Assembly: GCA_019114005.1 (NCBI GenBank)
Contig: DXGH01000050.1
Coordinates: forward strand, 1 to 64,000
DNA from: Candidatus Acetatifactor stercoripullorum
GTDB lineage: Bacteria; Bacillota; Clostridia; Lachnospirales; Lachnospiraceae
DNA length: 64,000 bases
Direction: 5' to 3'
In this document: in pieces, positions 50,487 through 62,417 of the stretch
Numbering within the stretch: the first letter of the stretch is position 1
Layout of the letters: each line of letters opens with the position of its first letter
The notes under the pieces: model-generated
Databases searched by the model: none
Told to the model about the DNA's origin: nothing
The model's input: the letters and a program-made list of their open reading frames with translations, nothing else
Program-made: the position numbers and the translations under genes

Positions 50487-50972
50487 ATGAGCGCAAAAAG
50501 AAAAGATTATATTACCTGGGACGAGTATTTTATGGGTGTTGCGCATCTTTCGGGCATGCGCTCAAAGGACCCCAACACCCAGGTGGGCGCCTGTATCGTC
50601 AGCAGCGATAACAAAATATTGTCCATGGGCTATAACGGATTTCCGTCTGGCTGCTCGGATGATGATTTTCCCTGGGAGCGGGAGGGGGAGGAGCTGGATA
50701 CGAAGTATCCTTTTGTGACCCACAGCGAGCTGAACGCCATATTAAATTACAGGGGCGGCTCCCTTGAGGGGACAAAGCTGTACGTATCCTTGTTTCCCTG
50801 TAACGAATGCGCAAAGGCTATTATCCAGGCGGGCATAAAGACGGTTGTCTATGACAGTGACAAGTATGAGGGAAGCCCTTCCAACAGGGCGTCCAAGCGG
50901 ATGTTCGACGCTGCGGGGGTTGCTTATTATCCGTATCATAAATCAGGAAGACAGATTCATATTGAAGTATAG
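50487..50972 (+). CDS. Deoxycytidylate deaminase
   Basis: A 161-aa zinc enzyme converting dCMP to dUMP. The zinc site is shown by THSELNAIL (His-x-Glu) and PCNECAKAIIQAG (Pro-Cys-x2-Cys). DPNTQVGACIVSSDNKILSMGYNGFPSG is typical. ATG 50487 follows GAGGAAGG. A long in-frame extension to 50424 overlaps upp and is rejected. Confidence 0.95.
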   Translation: MSAKRKDYITWDEYFMGVAHLSGMRSKDPNTQVGACIVSSDNKILSMGYNGFPSGCSDDDFPWEREGEELDTKYPFVTHSELNAILNYRGGSLEGTKLYVSLFPCNECAKAIIQAGIKTVVYDSDKYEGSPSNRASKRMFDAAGVAYYPYHKSGRQIHIEV

Positions 50973-50993
50973 AAAGGCGAGGTTACCAAAGAA

Positions 50994-52160
50994 TTGAAGG
51001 GCTTTAGAAGGCTTGCTGCGATCCTGGTAATTGTGCTGCTGGCACAGACCTTTCGCGCCGATGGGGACGGGGCCATGGTGAGCGCGTCCACCACACAGCA
51101 GCAGATACAGCAGAAGGAAGAGGAAAAGGAAGCGCTGGAGAATGAACTGAATCAGACCCAGCAGGATCTTGAGGGCTTGCGGGAGGAGCACAGCTCTCTT
51201 CAGGGAGAGCTGAACAATCTGAATACACAGCTGTCTGAAGTCAGCCAGAATCTGGAAGAGCTGGAAAGCCAGATTTCAGAGAAGGAGCAGGATATTTTGG
51301 AGGCACAGGAGGCGCTTGCACAGGCGCAGGAGAAGGAAGCCTGGCAGTATGAACTTATGGTGACCCGTATCCGCTATACCTATGAGCACAATGAAACGGA
51401 TATACTCAATGCCATCCTGCGCATGGGAAGCTTTGCGGATATGCTCAATGCGGCCGGCTACTTTGAGAAAATAGCGGCCTATGATCAGGACCTCATGGCG
51501 GAATATACCCAGAACCGCCAGCTCATTGAAGAGGAGGAGGCAAGGCTTCAGTCTGACCGGGCCGAGCTTGAGAATCTGAAAACCCAGGCAGAGGCGGAGA
51601 AAAGCAAGGTTTCCGGCCTGATCAGCCAGACCTCCAATTCCATTACCCAGTATGCGGATCAGATATCCGACGCAGAAGCAGCGGCGCTGGCCTATGAGGC
51701 GGAAATCAAGCAGAGGGAAGAGGACCTGGACTACTTAAGAAAGAAGCTTCAGGAAGAGCTGGCCATGTCACAGGCTGCTGCAAATGCTACCTGGCGGGAT
51801 ATATCGGAGGTAACCTTTGAGGAGGGGGACAGATATCTTCTTGCAAACCTGATCTACTGCGAAGCGGGAGGAGAGCCCTACGAGGGACAGCTTGCGGTGG
51901 GAAGCGTGGTGGTAAACAGAGTGCTGAGCGCTCTGTATCCGGATACCATTGTAGGAGTGATCTACCAGAGCGGACAATTTTCTCCGGTAGCCAGCGGACG
52001 TCTTGAGCTTGCCCTTGCCTCCAACAAGGCCACCGAGAGCTGCTACCGGGCTGCCGACGAGGCCATGTCCGGTGTGACCAATGTGGGAAACTGTGTGTAC
52101 TTTCGGACGCCGGTGGAAGGCTTAAGCGGCATTAATATAGGCGGGCATGTGTTTTATTAA
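50994..52160 (+). CDS. Exported coiled-coil cell-wall hydrolase with SleB-type C-terminal domain
   Basis: A 388-aa exported protein starting at TTG 50994, which is needed to include the signal peptide ([21 protein letters not shown]). Residues about 35-265 form a long coiled coil like that of CwlO and PcsB. The C-terminal ~125 residues are a Hydrolase_2 (SleB/CwlJ) domain: [30 protein letters not shown], with likely catalytic Glu, and [10 protein letters not shown]. It is probably a peptidoglycan lytic enzyme in growth or sporulation. Confidence 0.88.
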   Translation: MKGFRRLAAILVIVLLAQTFRADGDGAMVSASTTQQQIQQKEEEKEALENELNQTQQDLEGLREEHSSLQGELNNLNTQLSEVSQNLEELESQISEKEQDILEAQEALAQAQEKEAWQYELMVTRIRYTYEHNETDILNAILRMGSFADMLNAAGYFEKIAAYDQDLMAEYTQNRQLIEEEEARLQSDRAELENLKTQAEAEKSKVSGLISQTSNSITQYADQISDAEAAALAYEAEIKQREEDLDYLRKKLQEELAMSQAAANATWRDISEVTFEEGDRYLLANLIYCEAGGEPYEGQLAVGSVVVNRVLSALYPDTIVGVIYQSGQFSPVASGRLELALASNKATESCYRAADEAMSGVTNVGNCVYFRTPVEGLSGINIGGHVFY

Positions 52161-52208
52161 GGGCCGGCAGGTGTGATCCAGCTTCGCCGGACATACGGCA
52201 TAAAAAAT

Positions 52209-52232
52209 GGGACTGTAAGAAATTACAGTCCC
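52209..52232 (-). terminator. Terminator of the DUF402/GNAT unit
   Basis: A 10-bp perfect stem GGGACTGTAA / TTACAGTCCC with a 4-nt loop. On the minus strand it is followed by ATTTTTTA. It contains the DUF402 stop codon. Confidence 0.85.
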
Positions 52233-52702
52233 AAATCATTGAAAGCGCTCTGCAGACGGTCAAATTTATCCCTGTAAATCAGGGAGAGAAGATAATGAAG
52301 CCTTCTTAAGCAGCAGGACATAAGCCCGGGGGTGATCAGCCCCTTGTCCAAAGCATCCGCCAGCTCGTCCAGATCCGCTACCTGCATTTCTCCGCCGGGG
52401 TGAAGAATCACATCGGCCAGCAGATCCGTCACTGTGAGCGTGTTTTTTTCCCGGTCAAATTCATAATCCACGATGTCACAATACCAGTAGTGCAGGGAAT
52501 TGTCCTCTCTGTAGAATTTGCTGACCTTGACGCCCTTTTTCAGATAATAGCAGGAACAGCCGTGGCTGAAGCCTGTCTTGGGCTTTAAGGTGTTCCATTT
52601 TGTGACAATTATGTCATCGTCAGCCTTGACGATGACATCGTCCTTTAAAAGCACAATTTCCTGTGGGATAATTCGTTTCCGATAAATTTTTAAAGGTTCC
52701 AT
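52223..52702 (-). CDS. DUF402 domain protein
   Basis: A 159-aa protein of the DUF402 family (related to the RNase/phosphatase-like fold of Ntdp and FAU-1). It shows IVTKWNTLKPKTGFSHGCSCYYLKKGVKVSKFY, then WYCDIVDYEFDREKNTLTVTDLLADVILHPGGEMQVADLDELADAL. Some relatives hydrolyse nucleoside di- and triphosphates. ATG 52702 (MEPLKIYRKR) is the natural start. A longer open frame reaching 53164 only crosses the GNAT gene in another frame. Confidence 0.85.
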   Translation of the reverse strand: MEPLKIYRKRIIPQEIVLLKDDVIVKADDDIIVTKWNTLKPKTGFSHGCSCYYLKKGVKVSKFYREDNSLHYWYCDIVDYEFDREKNTLTVTDLLADVILHPGGEMQVADLDELADALDKGLITPGLMSCCLRRLHYLLSLIYRDKFDRLQSAFNDLGL

Positions 52703-52715
52703 TTGTCGTATCCTT

Positions 52716-53252
52716 TCATAGCTGGGAGAAGGGAAGAAAGGGCTTAGGAGGAATCTGTCTGGGGAACAGCTCCTTTTCCATCCACACCATGTCCTGCCAT
52801 TTTCCTGCCTTGTAGCCGGAGGCGGTAAAATGCGCAGCCATATGATATCCAAAGCTTTCGTGGAAGGCAATGCTTTCCGGGTGGGGGTAGGAGATGCAGG
52901 CGCAGAGGTTACAGACATGCTGGGCAAAGAGCAGTCTTTCCAATTCTGTATACAGCGCCCGGCCAACTCCATTTCTTCGGTAGTTTTGCCGTACGTAGAT
53001 GGAGGTTTCTGCAGACCAGGCGTAAGCAGCCCGGTCCTTGAAGGCGGAGGCATAAGCGTACCCGAGCAGCCTGCCGTCGGCTTCTGCCACCAGATAAGGG
53101 TAATTTTCCAAAGTACGGCAGATCCGCTCTTTGAATTCCCCGGGGGAGGGAACCTGGTATTCAAAGGTAATCATAGTGTTTTCCACATAGGGTGCATAAA
53201 TTTCCAATAACCCGGGAGCATCCTCGGCACAGGCGGTGCGGATATGCAGCAT
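52716..53252 (-). CDS. GNAT acetyltransferase, phosphinothricin-acetyltransferase type
   Basis: A 178-aa acetyltransferase like Pat/YwnH, which acetylate methionine sulfone or phosphinothricin-like amines. It shows IYAPYVENTMITFEYQVPSPGEFKERI at the start, the acetyl-CoA loop YVRQNYRRNGVGRALYTELERLL near residue 88-110 and HESFGYHMAAHFTASGYKAGKWQDMVWMEKEL. AAGGAG precedes the ATG. It is 13 nt upstream of the DUF402 gene. Confidence 0.9.
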   Translation of the reverse strand: MLHIRTACAEDAPGLLEIYAPYVENTMITFEYQVPSPGEFKERICRTLENYPYLVAEADGRLLGYAYASAFKDRAAYAWSAETSIYVRQNYRRNGVGRALYTELERLLFAQHVCNLCACISYPHPESIAFHESFGYHMAAHFTASGYKAGKWQDMVWMEKELFPRQIPPKPFLPFSQL

Positions 53253-53369
53253 GATATTACTCCTTTTGCGTTTGTCGTAATCTCTTACATTGCTTTGTAC
53301 AAATCTTACTTCCTGAAAACAGGAAAGTCAACGAGAAACTGATTATTTTTTTAATTCTCATCCCTTTGC

Positions 53370-53398
53370 TGGACTTTTTCGGAAAAATTGGGTATAAT
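53370..53398 (+). promoter_or_regulatory. Likely promoter of the ATP synthase operon
   Basis: TGGACT (53370-53375), 17 bp and a perfect TATAAT (53393-53398) lie 30 nt before the atpZ ATG. Confidence 0.65.
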
Positions 53399-53427
53399 TT
53401 ACTATAGATTTTGCTTTGGGGGCCCCT

Positions 53428-53700
53428 ATGAAACCAAAAAGGCATTACAATAAAAGCGTATATCGTTCTCTCGCCCTCGTGATGCAGCTGGGATTTGATA
53501 TGCTGGTTCCCATCTGCCTGATGACGGCCTTTGGGATTTTTCTGGACAGAAAGCTCGGAACCTCATTTCTTGTGATTCTGCTGTTCTTTGCAGGAGCCCT
53601 GGCAGGAGCCCAGAATATATACCGGCTGGCAAGAAAGATCATGGAGACGGATGAGAACCATGAAAAAAAGGAGCGGGAAAAGAAAGATGAAGATAAATAG
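53428..53700 (+). CDS. AtpZ/AtpI-type small membrane protein
   Basis: A 90-aa protein with two membrane helices (ALVMQLGFDMLVPICLMTAFGIFLD and LVILLFFAGALAGAQNIYRLA) and a charged C-terminus. It matches AtpZ, which precedes atpI in many operons and may help magnesium or calcium uptake for the synthase. ATG 53428 is used. First gene of the operon, overlapping the next by 14 nt. Confidence 0.85.
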   Translation: MKPKRHYNKSVYRSLALVMQLGFDMLVPICLMTAFGIFLDRKLGTSFLVILLFFAGALAGAQNIYRLARKIMETDENHEKKEREKKDEDK

Positions 53701-54082
53701 AACCCTTGCGGAAATGCTGGCCGGCATTTTCTTTCTTGGAATCGTCTGCCAGATCATAGGAGCCTTTGTGGTGTCAGATCAGCTGCTTTATGCAAAAAGC
53801 CTGTGGTTTGGGATACTGCTTGCGGGGGCCAGCGCCGTTCATATGTATCGTTCTCTGGATCGGGCGCTGGATTTAGGCAAAGACGCGTCAAAGATAATTT
53901 TCCGGGCCTATCTTATCCGGTATGTATTAATCTTTGCGATTCTGCTTATCATTATGACAACGGGGGTGCTGCAGCCTCTGGTGGTCTTTATGGCTTATAT
54001 GAGTTTGAAGGTAGCGGCCTTTTTACAGCCGGTTACTCATAAATTATGGTGTAAGCTGGAGAGTTTGAAAAAGGGGAGGTGA
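53687..54082 (+). CDS. atpI: ATP synthase subunit I
   Basis: A 131-aa membrane protein with about four helices (LAEMLAGIFFLGIVCQIIGAFVV, SLWFGILLAGASAVHMYRSL, LIRYVLIFAILLIIMTTG, VVFMAYMSLKVAAFLQPVTHKLW). The last is typical of AtpI, which helps assemble the c-ring. An alternative start at 53660 is possible. Confidence 0.82.
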   Translation: MKINRTLAEMLAGIFFLGIVCQIIGAFVVSDQLLYAKSLWFGILLAGASAVHMYRSLDRALDLGKDASKIIFRAYLIRYVLIFAILLIIMTTGVLQPLVVFMAYMSLKVAAFLQPVTHKLWCKLESLKKGR

Positions 54083-54086
54083 GAAT

Positions 54087-54818
54087 ATGAGATATGGAAT
54101 TCTGTTGTCCGGCGGCTCTGATATTGACTTTATGATACACGGAGTATTTCAGTATTCCTTTTTTGGGCACCAGGTGTGGATTACCACCACTCATGTGTGC
54201 CTTTTGATTGTAATACTTCTTATTCTGGGATTTGCCATTGCGGCAAACCGGGCGATGGCAAAGGCGAAGGAGATTCCCGATGGTTTTCAGAATGTGGTGG
54301 AGCTGATTGTGGAAAAGCTGGACGGTGTTGTGGATGGCCCTCTTGGGAAAAGCGCGCCAAAATTTTATAATTATATCGGTACTGTCTTTATTTTTATTCT
54401 GATCAGCAATTTCTCGGGTCTGCTGGGCCTAAGACCGCCCACTGCGGATTACGGGGTCACGCTTCCCCTCGCTCTTTTGTCCTTTGTGATCATTCGATAC
54501 AATCAATTCACATGCCAGTCTCCAAAGGAAATATGGGATGGGCTATGCTACCCGCTGCCCCGCTGGCTGCCCTTGTGGATGCCCATCAATTTGATCGGCA
54601 TTATCGCCGTGCCGATCTCTTTGTCGCTGCGTCTGTTTGCCAACATTCTTTCCGGCACCGTTATGATGGCGCTGGTTTATGGGCTGCTTGGCTGGATTGC
54701 AACTGCCTGGCCGGCGGCGCTGCATGTATATTTTGATCTGTTTTCCGGTTCTATTCAAACCTACGTTTTCTGTATGCTTACAATGACATATATTGCAGAT
54801 GCAAGGGGAGAAAGCTGA
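54087..54818 (+). CDS. atpB: ATP synthase subunit a
   Basis: A 243-aa membrane stator subunit forming the ion half-channels. It shows PDGFQNVVELIVEKLDG, FIFILISNFSGLLGLRPPTADYGVTLPLAL, and the essential Arg in ISLSLRLFANILSGTVMM. It is followed 43 nt later by atpE. Confidence 0.96.
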   Translation: MRYGILLSGGSDIDFMIHGVFQYSFFGHQVWITTTHVCLLIVILLILGFAIAANRAMAKAKEIPDGFQNVVELIVEKLDGVVDGPLGKSAPKFYNYIGTVFIFILISNFSGLLGLRPPTADYGVTLPLALLSFVIIRYNQFTCQSPKEIWDGLCYPLPRWLPLWMPINLIGIIAVPISLSLRLFANILSGTVMMALVYGLLGWIATAWPAALHVYFDLFSGSIQTYVFCMLTMTYIADARGES

Positions 54819-54825
54819 TCATTAA

Positions 54826-55116
<291 letters not shown>

Positions 55117-55166
55117 AAGCCCCGTGAATAAAGGTCTATTGCTTCAATAGAAGAAAGGAGGCAAAC

Positions 55167-55682
55167 ATGGAGAGGCTGTTTGACCTGGACTGGCAGCTTC
55201 TGGCGGATTCTTGCCTTTCGATTATTGCGGTCTTTTTTCTGTTTCTGGCATTGAGCTATCTTTTGTTTAATCCCGCCAGAAAAATGCTGAATAACCGTAA
55301 GGAAAAGATAAAAGGAGAGCTGGACGAAGCCCAAAGGAGCATGGAGGATGCTGGCAGGCTGAAGGCGGAATACGAGGAAAGGCTGAAAAATATTGACAGG
55401 GAGGCGGAGGAAATTTTAAGCTCTGCCCGCAAAAAGGCGCTGGCAAATGAGAGCCAGATTCTTTCCCAGGCAAAGGAGGAGGCTGCCCGCATTCTGGAGA
55501 GAGCCCGCATGGAGGCTGAGCTGGAAAAACAGAAAATGGCTGACAATATGAAAAAGGAAATGATTTCCATAGCGTCCCTGATGGCTGGCAAGGTGGTGTC
55601 TGCCACTGTTGACACTGCTGTGCAGAACCGTCTTATTGAGGAGACTCTGCAGGAAATAGGTGAGAGCACATGGCAAAGTTAG
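55167..55682 (+). CDS. atpF: ATP synthase subunit b
   Basis: A 171-aa peripheral stalk subunit. One N-terminal membrane helix (LLADSCLSIIAVFFLFLALSYLLF) is followed by a long, charged coiled coil (MLNNRKEKIKGELDEAQRSMEDAGRLKAEYEERL...). AAAGGAGG precedes the ATG. Its end overlaps atpH by 13 nt. Confidence 0.94.
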   Translation: MERLFDLDWQLLADSCLSIIAVFFLFLALSYLLFNPARKMLNNRKEKIKGELDEAQRSMEDAGRLKAEYEERLKNIDREAEEILSSARKKALANESQILSQAKEEAARILERARMEAELEKQKMADNMKKEMISIASLMAGKVVSATVDTAVQNRLIEETLQEIGESTWQS

Positions 55683-56218
55683 TTTCAAGAATCTACGCAG
55701 AAGCCCTGCTGGAGACGGCGGCTGAGACCGGAAAGGGCCAGGAGATGCTGGAAGAAATCGAAACAGTGAGTGAAATCCTGGAACAGAATCTGGAATTTGA
55801 CACACTGATGAAGCATCCGGGTATTCCAAAGCAGGAAAAGGCTGCGGTTGTGGAGCGTGTCTTTCGGGGGCGCGTGTGCGATGAGATTACCGGTTTCTTA
55901 AAGCTGGTGGTGGAAAAGGAGCGCTATAGTCAGCTGCCTGCAATTTTCCGGCATTTTACAGACCAGATGAAAAAGCTGCAGAAAATAGGCGTGGCGTATG
56001 TCACTACAGCCTTTGAGCTGACCAAGACCCAGAAGGAGCAGGTAGAAAAGCGGCTTTTGGAGACCACAGGCTATGTAAAGCTGGAGCTTTATTATGATAT
56101 TGATCCGCTTTTGATCGGCGGAATGGTGATCCGCATAGATGACAGAGTGGTGGACAGCAGCGTCCGCACAAAGCTGGATCACTTGACAAAACAATTATTA
56201 AATATCCAACTGGGTTAA
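55670..56218 (+). CDS. atpH: ATP synthase subunit delta
   Basis: A 182-aa stalk subunit joining b to the alpha3-beta3 head. It begins MAKLVSRIYAEALLETAAETGKG, and the conserved C-terminal block DPLLIGGMVIRIDDRVVDSSVRTKLDHL is intact. It overlaps atpF and is 28 nt before atpA. Confidence 0.94.
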   Translation: MAKLVSRIYAEALLETAAETGKGQEMLEEIETVSEILEQNLEFDTLMKHPGIPKQEKAAVVERVFRGRVCDEITGFLKLVVEKERYSQLPAIFRHFTDQMKKLQKIGVAYVTTAFELTKTQKEQVEKRLLETTGYVKLELYYDIDPLLIGGMVIRIDDRVVDSSVRTKLDHLTKQLLNIQLG

Positions 56219-56246
56219 GCCGTTGGAAGAAAGGTGAGACATCTCC

Positions 56247-57749
56247 ATGAATTTAAAACCGGAAGAGATAAGTTCTGTGATTAAGGAACAGATTATGAGA
56301 TATGCGGCAGATCTGGAAGTGTCCGATGTAGGGACAGTCATTCAGGTTGCCGACGGTATTGCCCGGGTACATGGGCTGGAAAAGGCCATGCAGGGCGAGC
56401 TGCTTGCATTTTCTGGCGATGTATACGGTATGGTGCTCAACCTGGAAGAGGACAATGTGGGCGTAGTGCTTCTTGGAAACGCTGAAAATGTCAATGAAGG
56501 AGATACCGTGAAAACCACGGGACGGGTGGTGGAGGTTCCGGTGGGCGACGCTCTTTTAGGACGCGTTGTGAATGCGCTGGGACAGCCAGTGGACGGACGG
56601 GGCCCTGTGCTTTCCAACCAGTTCCGGAGAATTGAGAGGGTGGCAAGCGGCGTTATTACCAGAAAAAGCGTAGACACACCGCTGCAGACGGGGATCAAGG
56701 CCATTGACTCCATGGTGCCCATCGGACGGGGGCAGAGAGAGCTGATTATCGGAGACCGGCAGACGGGAAAGACTGCCATAGCCATTGATACCATAATCAA
56801 TCAAAAGGGACAGAATGTAAAATGTATTTATGTAGCCATAGGGCAGAAGGCCTCCACTGTGGCAAACATTGTAAAAACGCTGGAGGAGCACGGAGCCATG
56901 ACCTATACCACTGTGGTGATATCCACAGCCAGTGAGCCGGCTCCCATGCAGTACATCGCGCCCTATTCGGGCTGCGCCATTGGTGAGGAATGGATGGAGA
57001 AGGGGGAGGACGTGCTGGTGGTTTATGACGATTTAAGCAAGCACGCCGCCGCCTACCGCACCCTTTCTCTGCTGCTGCGCCGTCCCCCCGGACGCGAAGC
57101 ATATCCCGGCGATGTGTTTTATCTTCACTCAAGACTTTTGGAGCGCGCCGCCAGAATGAGCGAGGAATACGGAGGAGGCTCTCTTACGGCCCTTCCCATT
57201 ATAGAGACCCAGGCAGGGGATGTGTCTGCCTATATTCCCACCAACGTGATTTCCATTACCGACGGACAAATTTATCTGGAGACGGAAATGTTTAACTCCG
57301 GTTTCCGCCCTGCGGTAAATGCGGGACTTTCTGTTTCCCGGGTGGGAGGAGCGGCCCAGATCAAGGCGATGAAAAAGATAGCCGCTCCCATTCGTACAGA
57401 GCTTGCCCAGTACCGGGAGCTGGCTGCTTTTTCCCAATTTGGCTCCGAGCTGGATGCGGACACCAGAGAAAAGCTGGCCCAGGGCGAAAGAATCAAGGAG
57501 GTATTAAAGCAGCCTCAGTATCAGCCCATGCCGGTGGAATATCAGGTTATCATTATCTATGCGGTGACACGGAAGCATCTTCTCGATGTGCCTGTGGAGG
57601 AGATTACAGCTTTTGAGCAGGGATTGTTTGAATTTTTGGACACCAGATATCCGGAGGTGCCGGGGAAAATCAGAGAGGAAAAAGAGATTTCGCAGGAGAC
57701 GGAGACGCTGCTGGAGAAGGCTATCCGTGAATTTAAGACTTCCAGATAA
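56247..57749 (+). CDS. atpA: ATP synthase subunit alpha
   Basis: A 500-aa non-catalytic head subunit. The P-loop is [13 protein letters not shown] near residue 169. [31 protein letters not shown] and the Arg finger block [20 protein letters not shown] are complete. AGAAAGGTGAG precedes the ATG. Confidence 0.97.
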   Translation: MNLKPEEISSVIKEQIMRYAADLEVSDVGTVIQVADGIARVHGLEKAMQGELLAFSGDVYGMVLNLEEDNVGVVLLGNAENVNEGDTVKTTGRVVEVPVGDALLGRVVNALGQPVDGRGPVLSNQFRRIERVASGVITRKSVDTPLQTGIKAIDSMVPIGRGQRELIIGDRQTGKTAIAIDTIINQKGQNVKCIYVAIGQKASTVANIVKTLEEHGAMTYTTVVISTASEPAPMQYIAPYSGCAIGEEWMEKGEDVLVVYDDLSKHAAAYRTLSLLLRRPPGREAYPGDVFYLHSRLLERAARMSEEYGGGSLTALPIIETQAGDVSAYIPTNVISITDGQIYLETEMFNSGFRPAVNAGLSVSRVGGAAQIKAMKKIAAPIRTELAQYRELAAFSQFGSELDADTREKLAQGERIKEVLKQPQYQPMPVEYQVIIIYAVTRKHLLDVPVEEITAFEQGLFEFLDTRYPEVPGKIREEKEISQETETLLEKAIREFKTSR

Positions 57750-57790
57750 TCTGCAGGATCTAAATTTGTATTGGAAAGAGAGGATAGAAT

Positions 57791-60089
<2,299 letters not shown>

Positions 60090-60110
60090 CGCGGAAGGAG
60101 AGACAGCATT

Positions 60111-60515
60111 ATGACAGTGGACAAAAGCTTTCACCTGCGCATTATCACGCCCGACCGGGTGTTTTATGAGGGCGAGGCAAATATGGTGGAATTCAATACC
60201 ACAGAGGGGCAGATAGGAGTGCTGCCCGGGCACATTCCGCTGACTGTGATTATAAAACCGGGGATATTGTACATTTATGAACCGGAGGGAGAAAGGCGTG
60301 CCGCCCTTCATGCGGGCTTTGTGGAAATTCTTCCCGATCAAGTGACTATTTTGGCGGAAATTATTGAGTGGCCGGAGGAGATTGACGCTGAGCGGGCGGC
60401 TGCTGCGCTGCAGAGGGCCCAGAAGCGTCTGGAAAGCCCTACGCCGGAAACGGATATAGCGAGGGCGGAGACGGCGCTGTATCGGGCTATGGCCCGCATC
60501 CAGGCGCTGAAATAG
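60111..60515 (+). CDS. atpC: ATP synthase subunit epsilon
   Basis: A 134-aa rotor subunit. The beta-sandwich begins FHLRIITPDRVFYEGEANMVEFNTTEGQIGVLPGHIPL. The C-terminal helical hairpin (EIDAERAAAALQRAQKRLESP...) can act as an inhibitor. Last gene of the operon. No clear terminator follows. Confidence 0.95.
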   Translation: MTVDKSFHLRIITPDRVFYEGEANMVEFNTTEGQIGVLPGHIPLTVIIKPGILYIYEPEGERRAALHAGFVEILPDQVTILAEIIEWPEEIDAERAAAALQRAQKRLESPTPETDIARAETALYRAMARIQALK

Positions 60516-60593
60516 AGATTTCCATCCCCTAAACATCGTAACAGGAAGGGTTTTTCTGCATATGCTATGAAAAAGAGATAAGAGGCACTGGGT

Positions 60594-60995
60594 ATGGATA
60601 TTGAGCAGAGAATGAAAAAGCCCCTTCCCTTTTACATGACGCATCCCGGTTATTTTGGCCCCGGGAAGGAAAATACCGTACTGCGGGACCTGGAATATCT
60701 GCAGCAGACCTATCCCCTTGAAGTAAGAAAATACCAGCGCAGGGTAGCGGAAATATTGGACAAAATGGATTATGAGGGAAGCATGATATACGACGAGTAT
60801 CCTGACCGGTACAGTCTGCTTCATATGACAAAAACCATTCTGAAGATATTGCAGAATGAAGAAATGGAAGCAATGGAGGAATCCGATTCATCCGGCGAGA
60901 AATGGCACTGGATGGAGAACATGATACAAGTGCTTTTGTGCAATGAGATTTATAAGCGCCGGCATGGCGGAAAAAGAGGATTTTTTGCTTTTTAG
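60594..60995 (+). CDS. Conserved-looking protein of unknown function
   Basis: A 133-aa soluble protein that I cannot name. It contains MKKPLPFYMTHPGYFGPGKENTVLRDLEYLQQTYPLEVRKYQRRVAEILDKMDYEGSMIYDEYPDRYSL and ends with a basic tail (YKRRHGGKRGFFAF). It is mainly helical, with no signal peptide or cysteine pairs. The upstream AAGAGATAAGAGG is a modest ribosome site. It follows atpC by 78 nt. The link with the synthase is only positional. Confidence 0.7.
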   Translation: MDIEQRMKKPLPFYMTHPGYFGPGKENTVLRDLEYLQQTYPLEVRKYQRRVAEILDKMDYEGSMIYDEYPDRYSLLHMTKTILKILQNEEMEAMEESDSSGEKWHWMENMIQVLLCNEIYKRRHGGKRGFFAF

Positions 60996-61028
60996 GGGAA
61001 CCGAAAATTTTAGTTGTGATTTTAAGGC

Positions 61029-61083
61029 AAAGTTATTACAATATAGTCATGGCATGGCCGGACTATGTTGTAGTAACTTTTTT
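61029..61083 (+). terminator. Terminator-like palindrome after the unknown gene
   Basis: A 20-nt arm (61029-61048) pairs with 61061-61080 with two G-T wobbles. TTTTTTG follows. It is the first of two adjacent palindromes in this spacer. Confidence 0.7.
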
Positions 61084-61098
61084 GCGCGACTGAGCAGA

Positions 61099-61161
61099 GT
61101 CATAATCTCCTTCGGACAAGCGCCTTGCTTGCAAAAGCGCCTGTCTGAAGGAGATTATGAC
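61099..61161. repeat. Long hairpin, 25-nt arms
   Basis: The 25-nt arms 61099-61123 and 61137-61161 (core CATAATCTCCTTC / GAAGGAGATTATG) pair with only two wobble positions, around a 13-nt loop. It lies between a terminator and the methyltransferase gene and looks like a palindromic mobile repeat. The right arm adds an in-frame ATG (61157) ahead of the methyltransferase. Confidence 0.65.
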
Positions 61162-61216
61162 GAGCAACGCGAATGCAAGCCTGAAAGGGGTTGCATCTGC
61201 TAAGAAGGAAAGAAGA

Positions 61217-62407
61217 ATGGAAGAATTAGAACAGCTGCTGGATCAGACACTGAACCAGGATTTGATACAGATCATTTTAAGCAATTCCCGGGATGCAAAG
61301 CAGGCGATGAAGAGTAAGGTCCGCCCGGTGCTTTTGAAGGGAGCCCTGCTGTTTCAGGAAACCCTGTACCGGGGAAATCAGGTGTTTCATACCAATTATA
61401 CAAAGGAAGAGATGAAGGCAAAAATTCTGAAGGATATGGGTGAGCTGTTTGGTCAGGCCCAGCTTAAGGGCATCTCTTTGGAGGCGTCTGTCCTTGTGAG
61501 CAAAAAGGGAAAGGTGACGGTGAAAAAAAGACGGCTGTCCCAACAGGAGGGACAAAAGACAGGGAATGCCCCCTTATCCCGGGATTTGTCCCATGACCGC
61601 AGTAAGCGCTATATCCTGCAGGAAGGAATTCCTGTGGATTTTCTGGTGGGGCTTGGCGTGCAGACTCCCGAAGGGAAAATTGTCCGGGCAAAGTACGATA
61701 AGTTTCGCCAGATCAACCGATATCTGGAATTTATTGAGGATGTATTGGACGCCCTTCCAAAGGACCGCTGTATCCGTATTATAGATTTTGGATGTGGAAA
61801 ATCCTACCTGACCTTTGCCATGTACTATTATCTTCACCAGCTGAAAAAAAGAGAGATTCAGGTAACGGGGCTGGATTTGAAGGAAGAGGTCATTGAGCGC
61901 TGCAGCCTGCTTGCAAAGTCTCTGCACTATGACGGACTGCAGTTTGAAAAGGGAGATATCAGCACCTACCAGGGGGAGCAGAAGATTGACATGGTGGTTT
62001 CCCTCCACGCCTGTGATACGGCTACGGATTATGCCCTGGAAAAGGCTGTGAAATGGGGAGCGGAGGTGATTATGGCGGTTCCCTGCTGCCAGCATGAGGT
62101 CAACGGGCAGATTCATTGTGATGTTCTGGAGCCTGTGCTGAAATATGGGGTAATCAAGGAGAGAATGTCTGCGTTAATCACCGATGCCCTGCGGGCGGAT
62201 TTCCTGGAGCAGAAAGGGTATCATACACAGATTCTTGAGTTTATTGACATGGAGCATACGCCGAAGAATCTTCTGATACGCGCCGTGAAAACAAAGAAAA
62301 TGCAGCCTGGGAAGGGAAAAGGGACTGTTTCTGGAGACACGAAGCTTCAGAGCATCATGGAATTTCTGCATATAGAGCCTACGCTGCAGAAGCTTTTGAA
62401 GGAATAG
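61217..62407 (+). CDS. Class I SAM-dependent methyltransferase (Methyltransf_32-like)
   Basis: A 396-aa protein. The C-terminal half has the SAM motif IIDFGCGKSYLTFAMYYYLHQL, then VTGLDLKEEVIERC, MVVSLHACDTATDYALEKAVKWGAEVIMAVPCCQHEVNGQI, characteristic of the methyltransferase_32 group that includes tRNA-modifying relatives. The N-terminal half is charged and probably binds substrate. ATG 61217 (MEELEQLLD) with AAGGAAAG is preferred to ATG 61157, whose 20 extra residues come from the repeat. Target unknown. Confidence 0.82.
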   Translation: MEELEQLLDQTLNQDLIQIILSNSRDAKQAMKSKVRPVLLKGALLFQETLYRGNQVFHTNYTKEEMKAKILKDMGELFGQAQLKGISLEASVLVSKKGKVTVKKRRLSQQEGQKTGNAPLSRDLSHDRSKRYILQEGIPVDFLVGLGVQTPEGKIVRAKYDKFRQINRYLEFIEDVLDALPKDRCIRIIDFGCGKSYLTFAMYYYLHQLKKREIQVTGLDLKEEVIERCSLLAKSLHYDGLQFEKGDISTYQGEQKIDMVVSLHACDTATDYALEKAVKWGAEVIMAVPCCQHEVNGQIHCDVLEPVLKYGVIKERMSALITDALRADFLEQKGYHTQILEFIDMEHTPKNLLIRAVKTKKMQPGKGKGTVSGDTKLQSIMEFLHIEPTLQKLLKE

Positions 62408-62417
62408 GAAGTAGAGC

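Noticed and set aside
52223-53164. A 313-codon minus-strand frame covering both the DUF402 and GNAT genes
   Set aside because: Only the last 159 residues look like a protein family. The first half is the GNAT gene read in another frame, and ATG 52702 is the family start.
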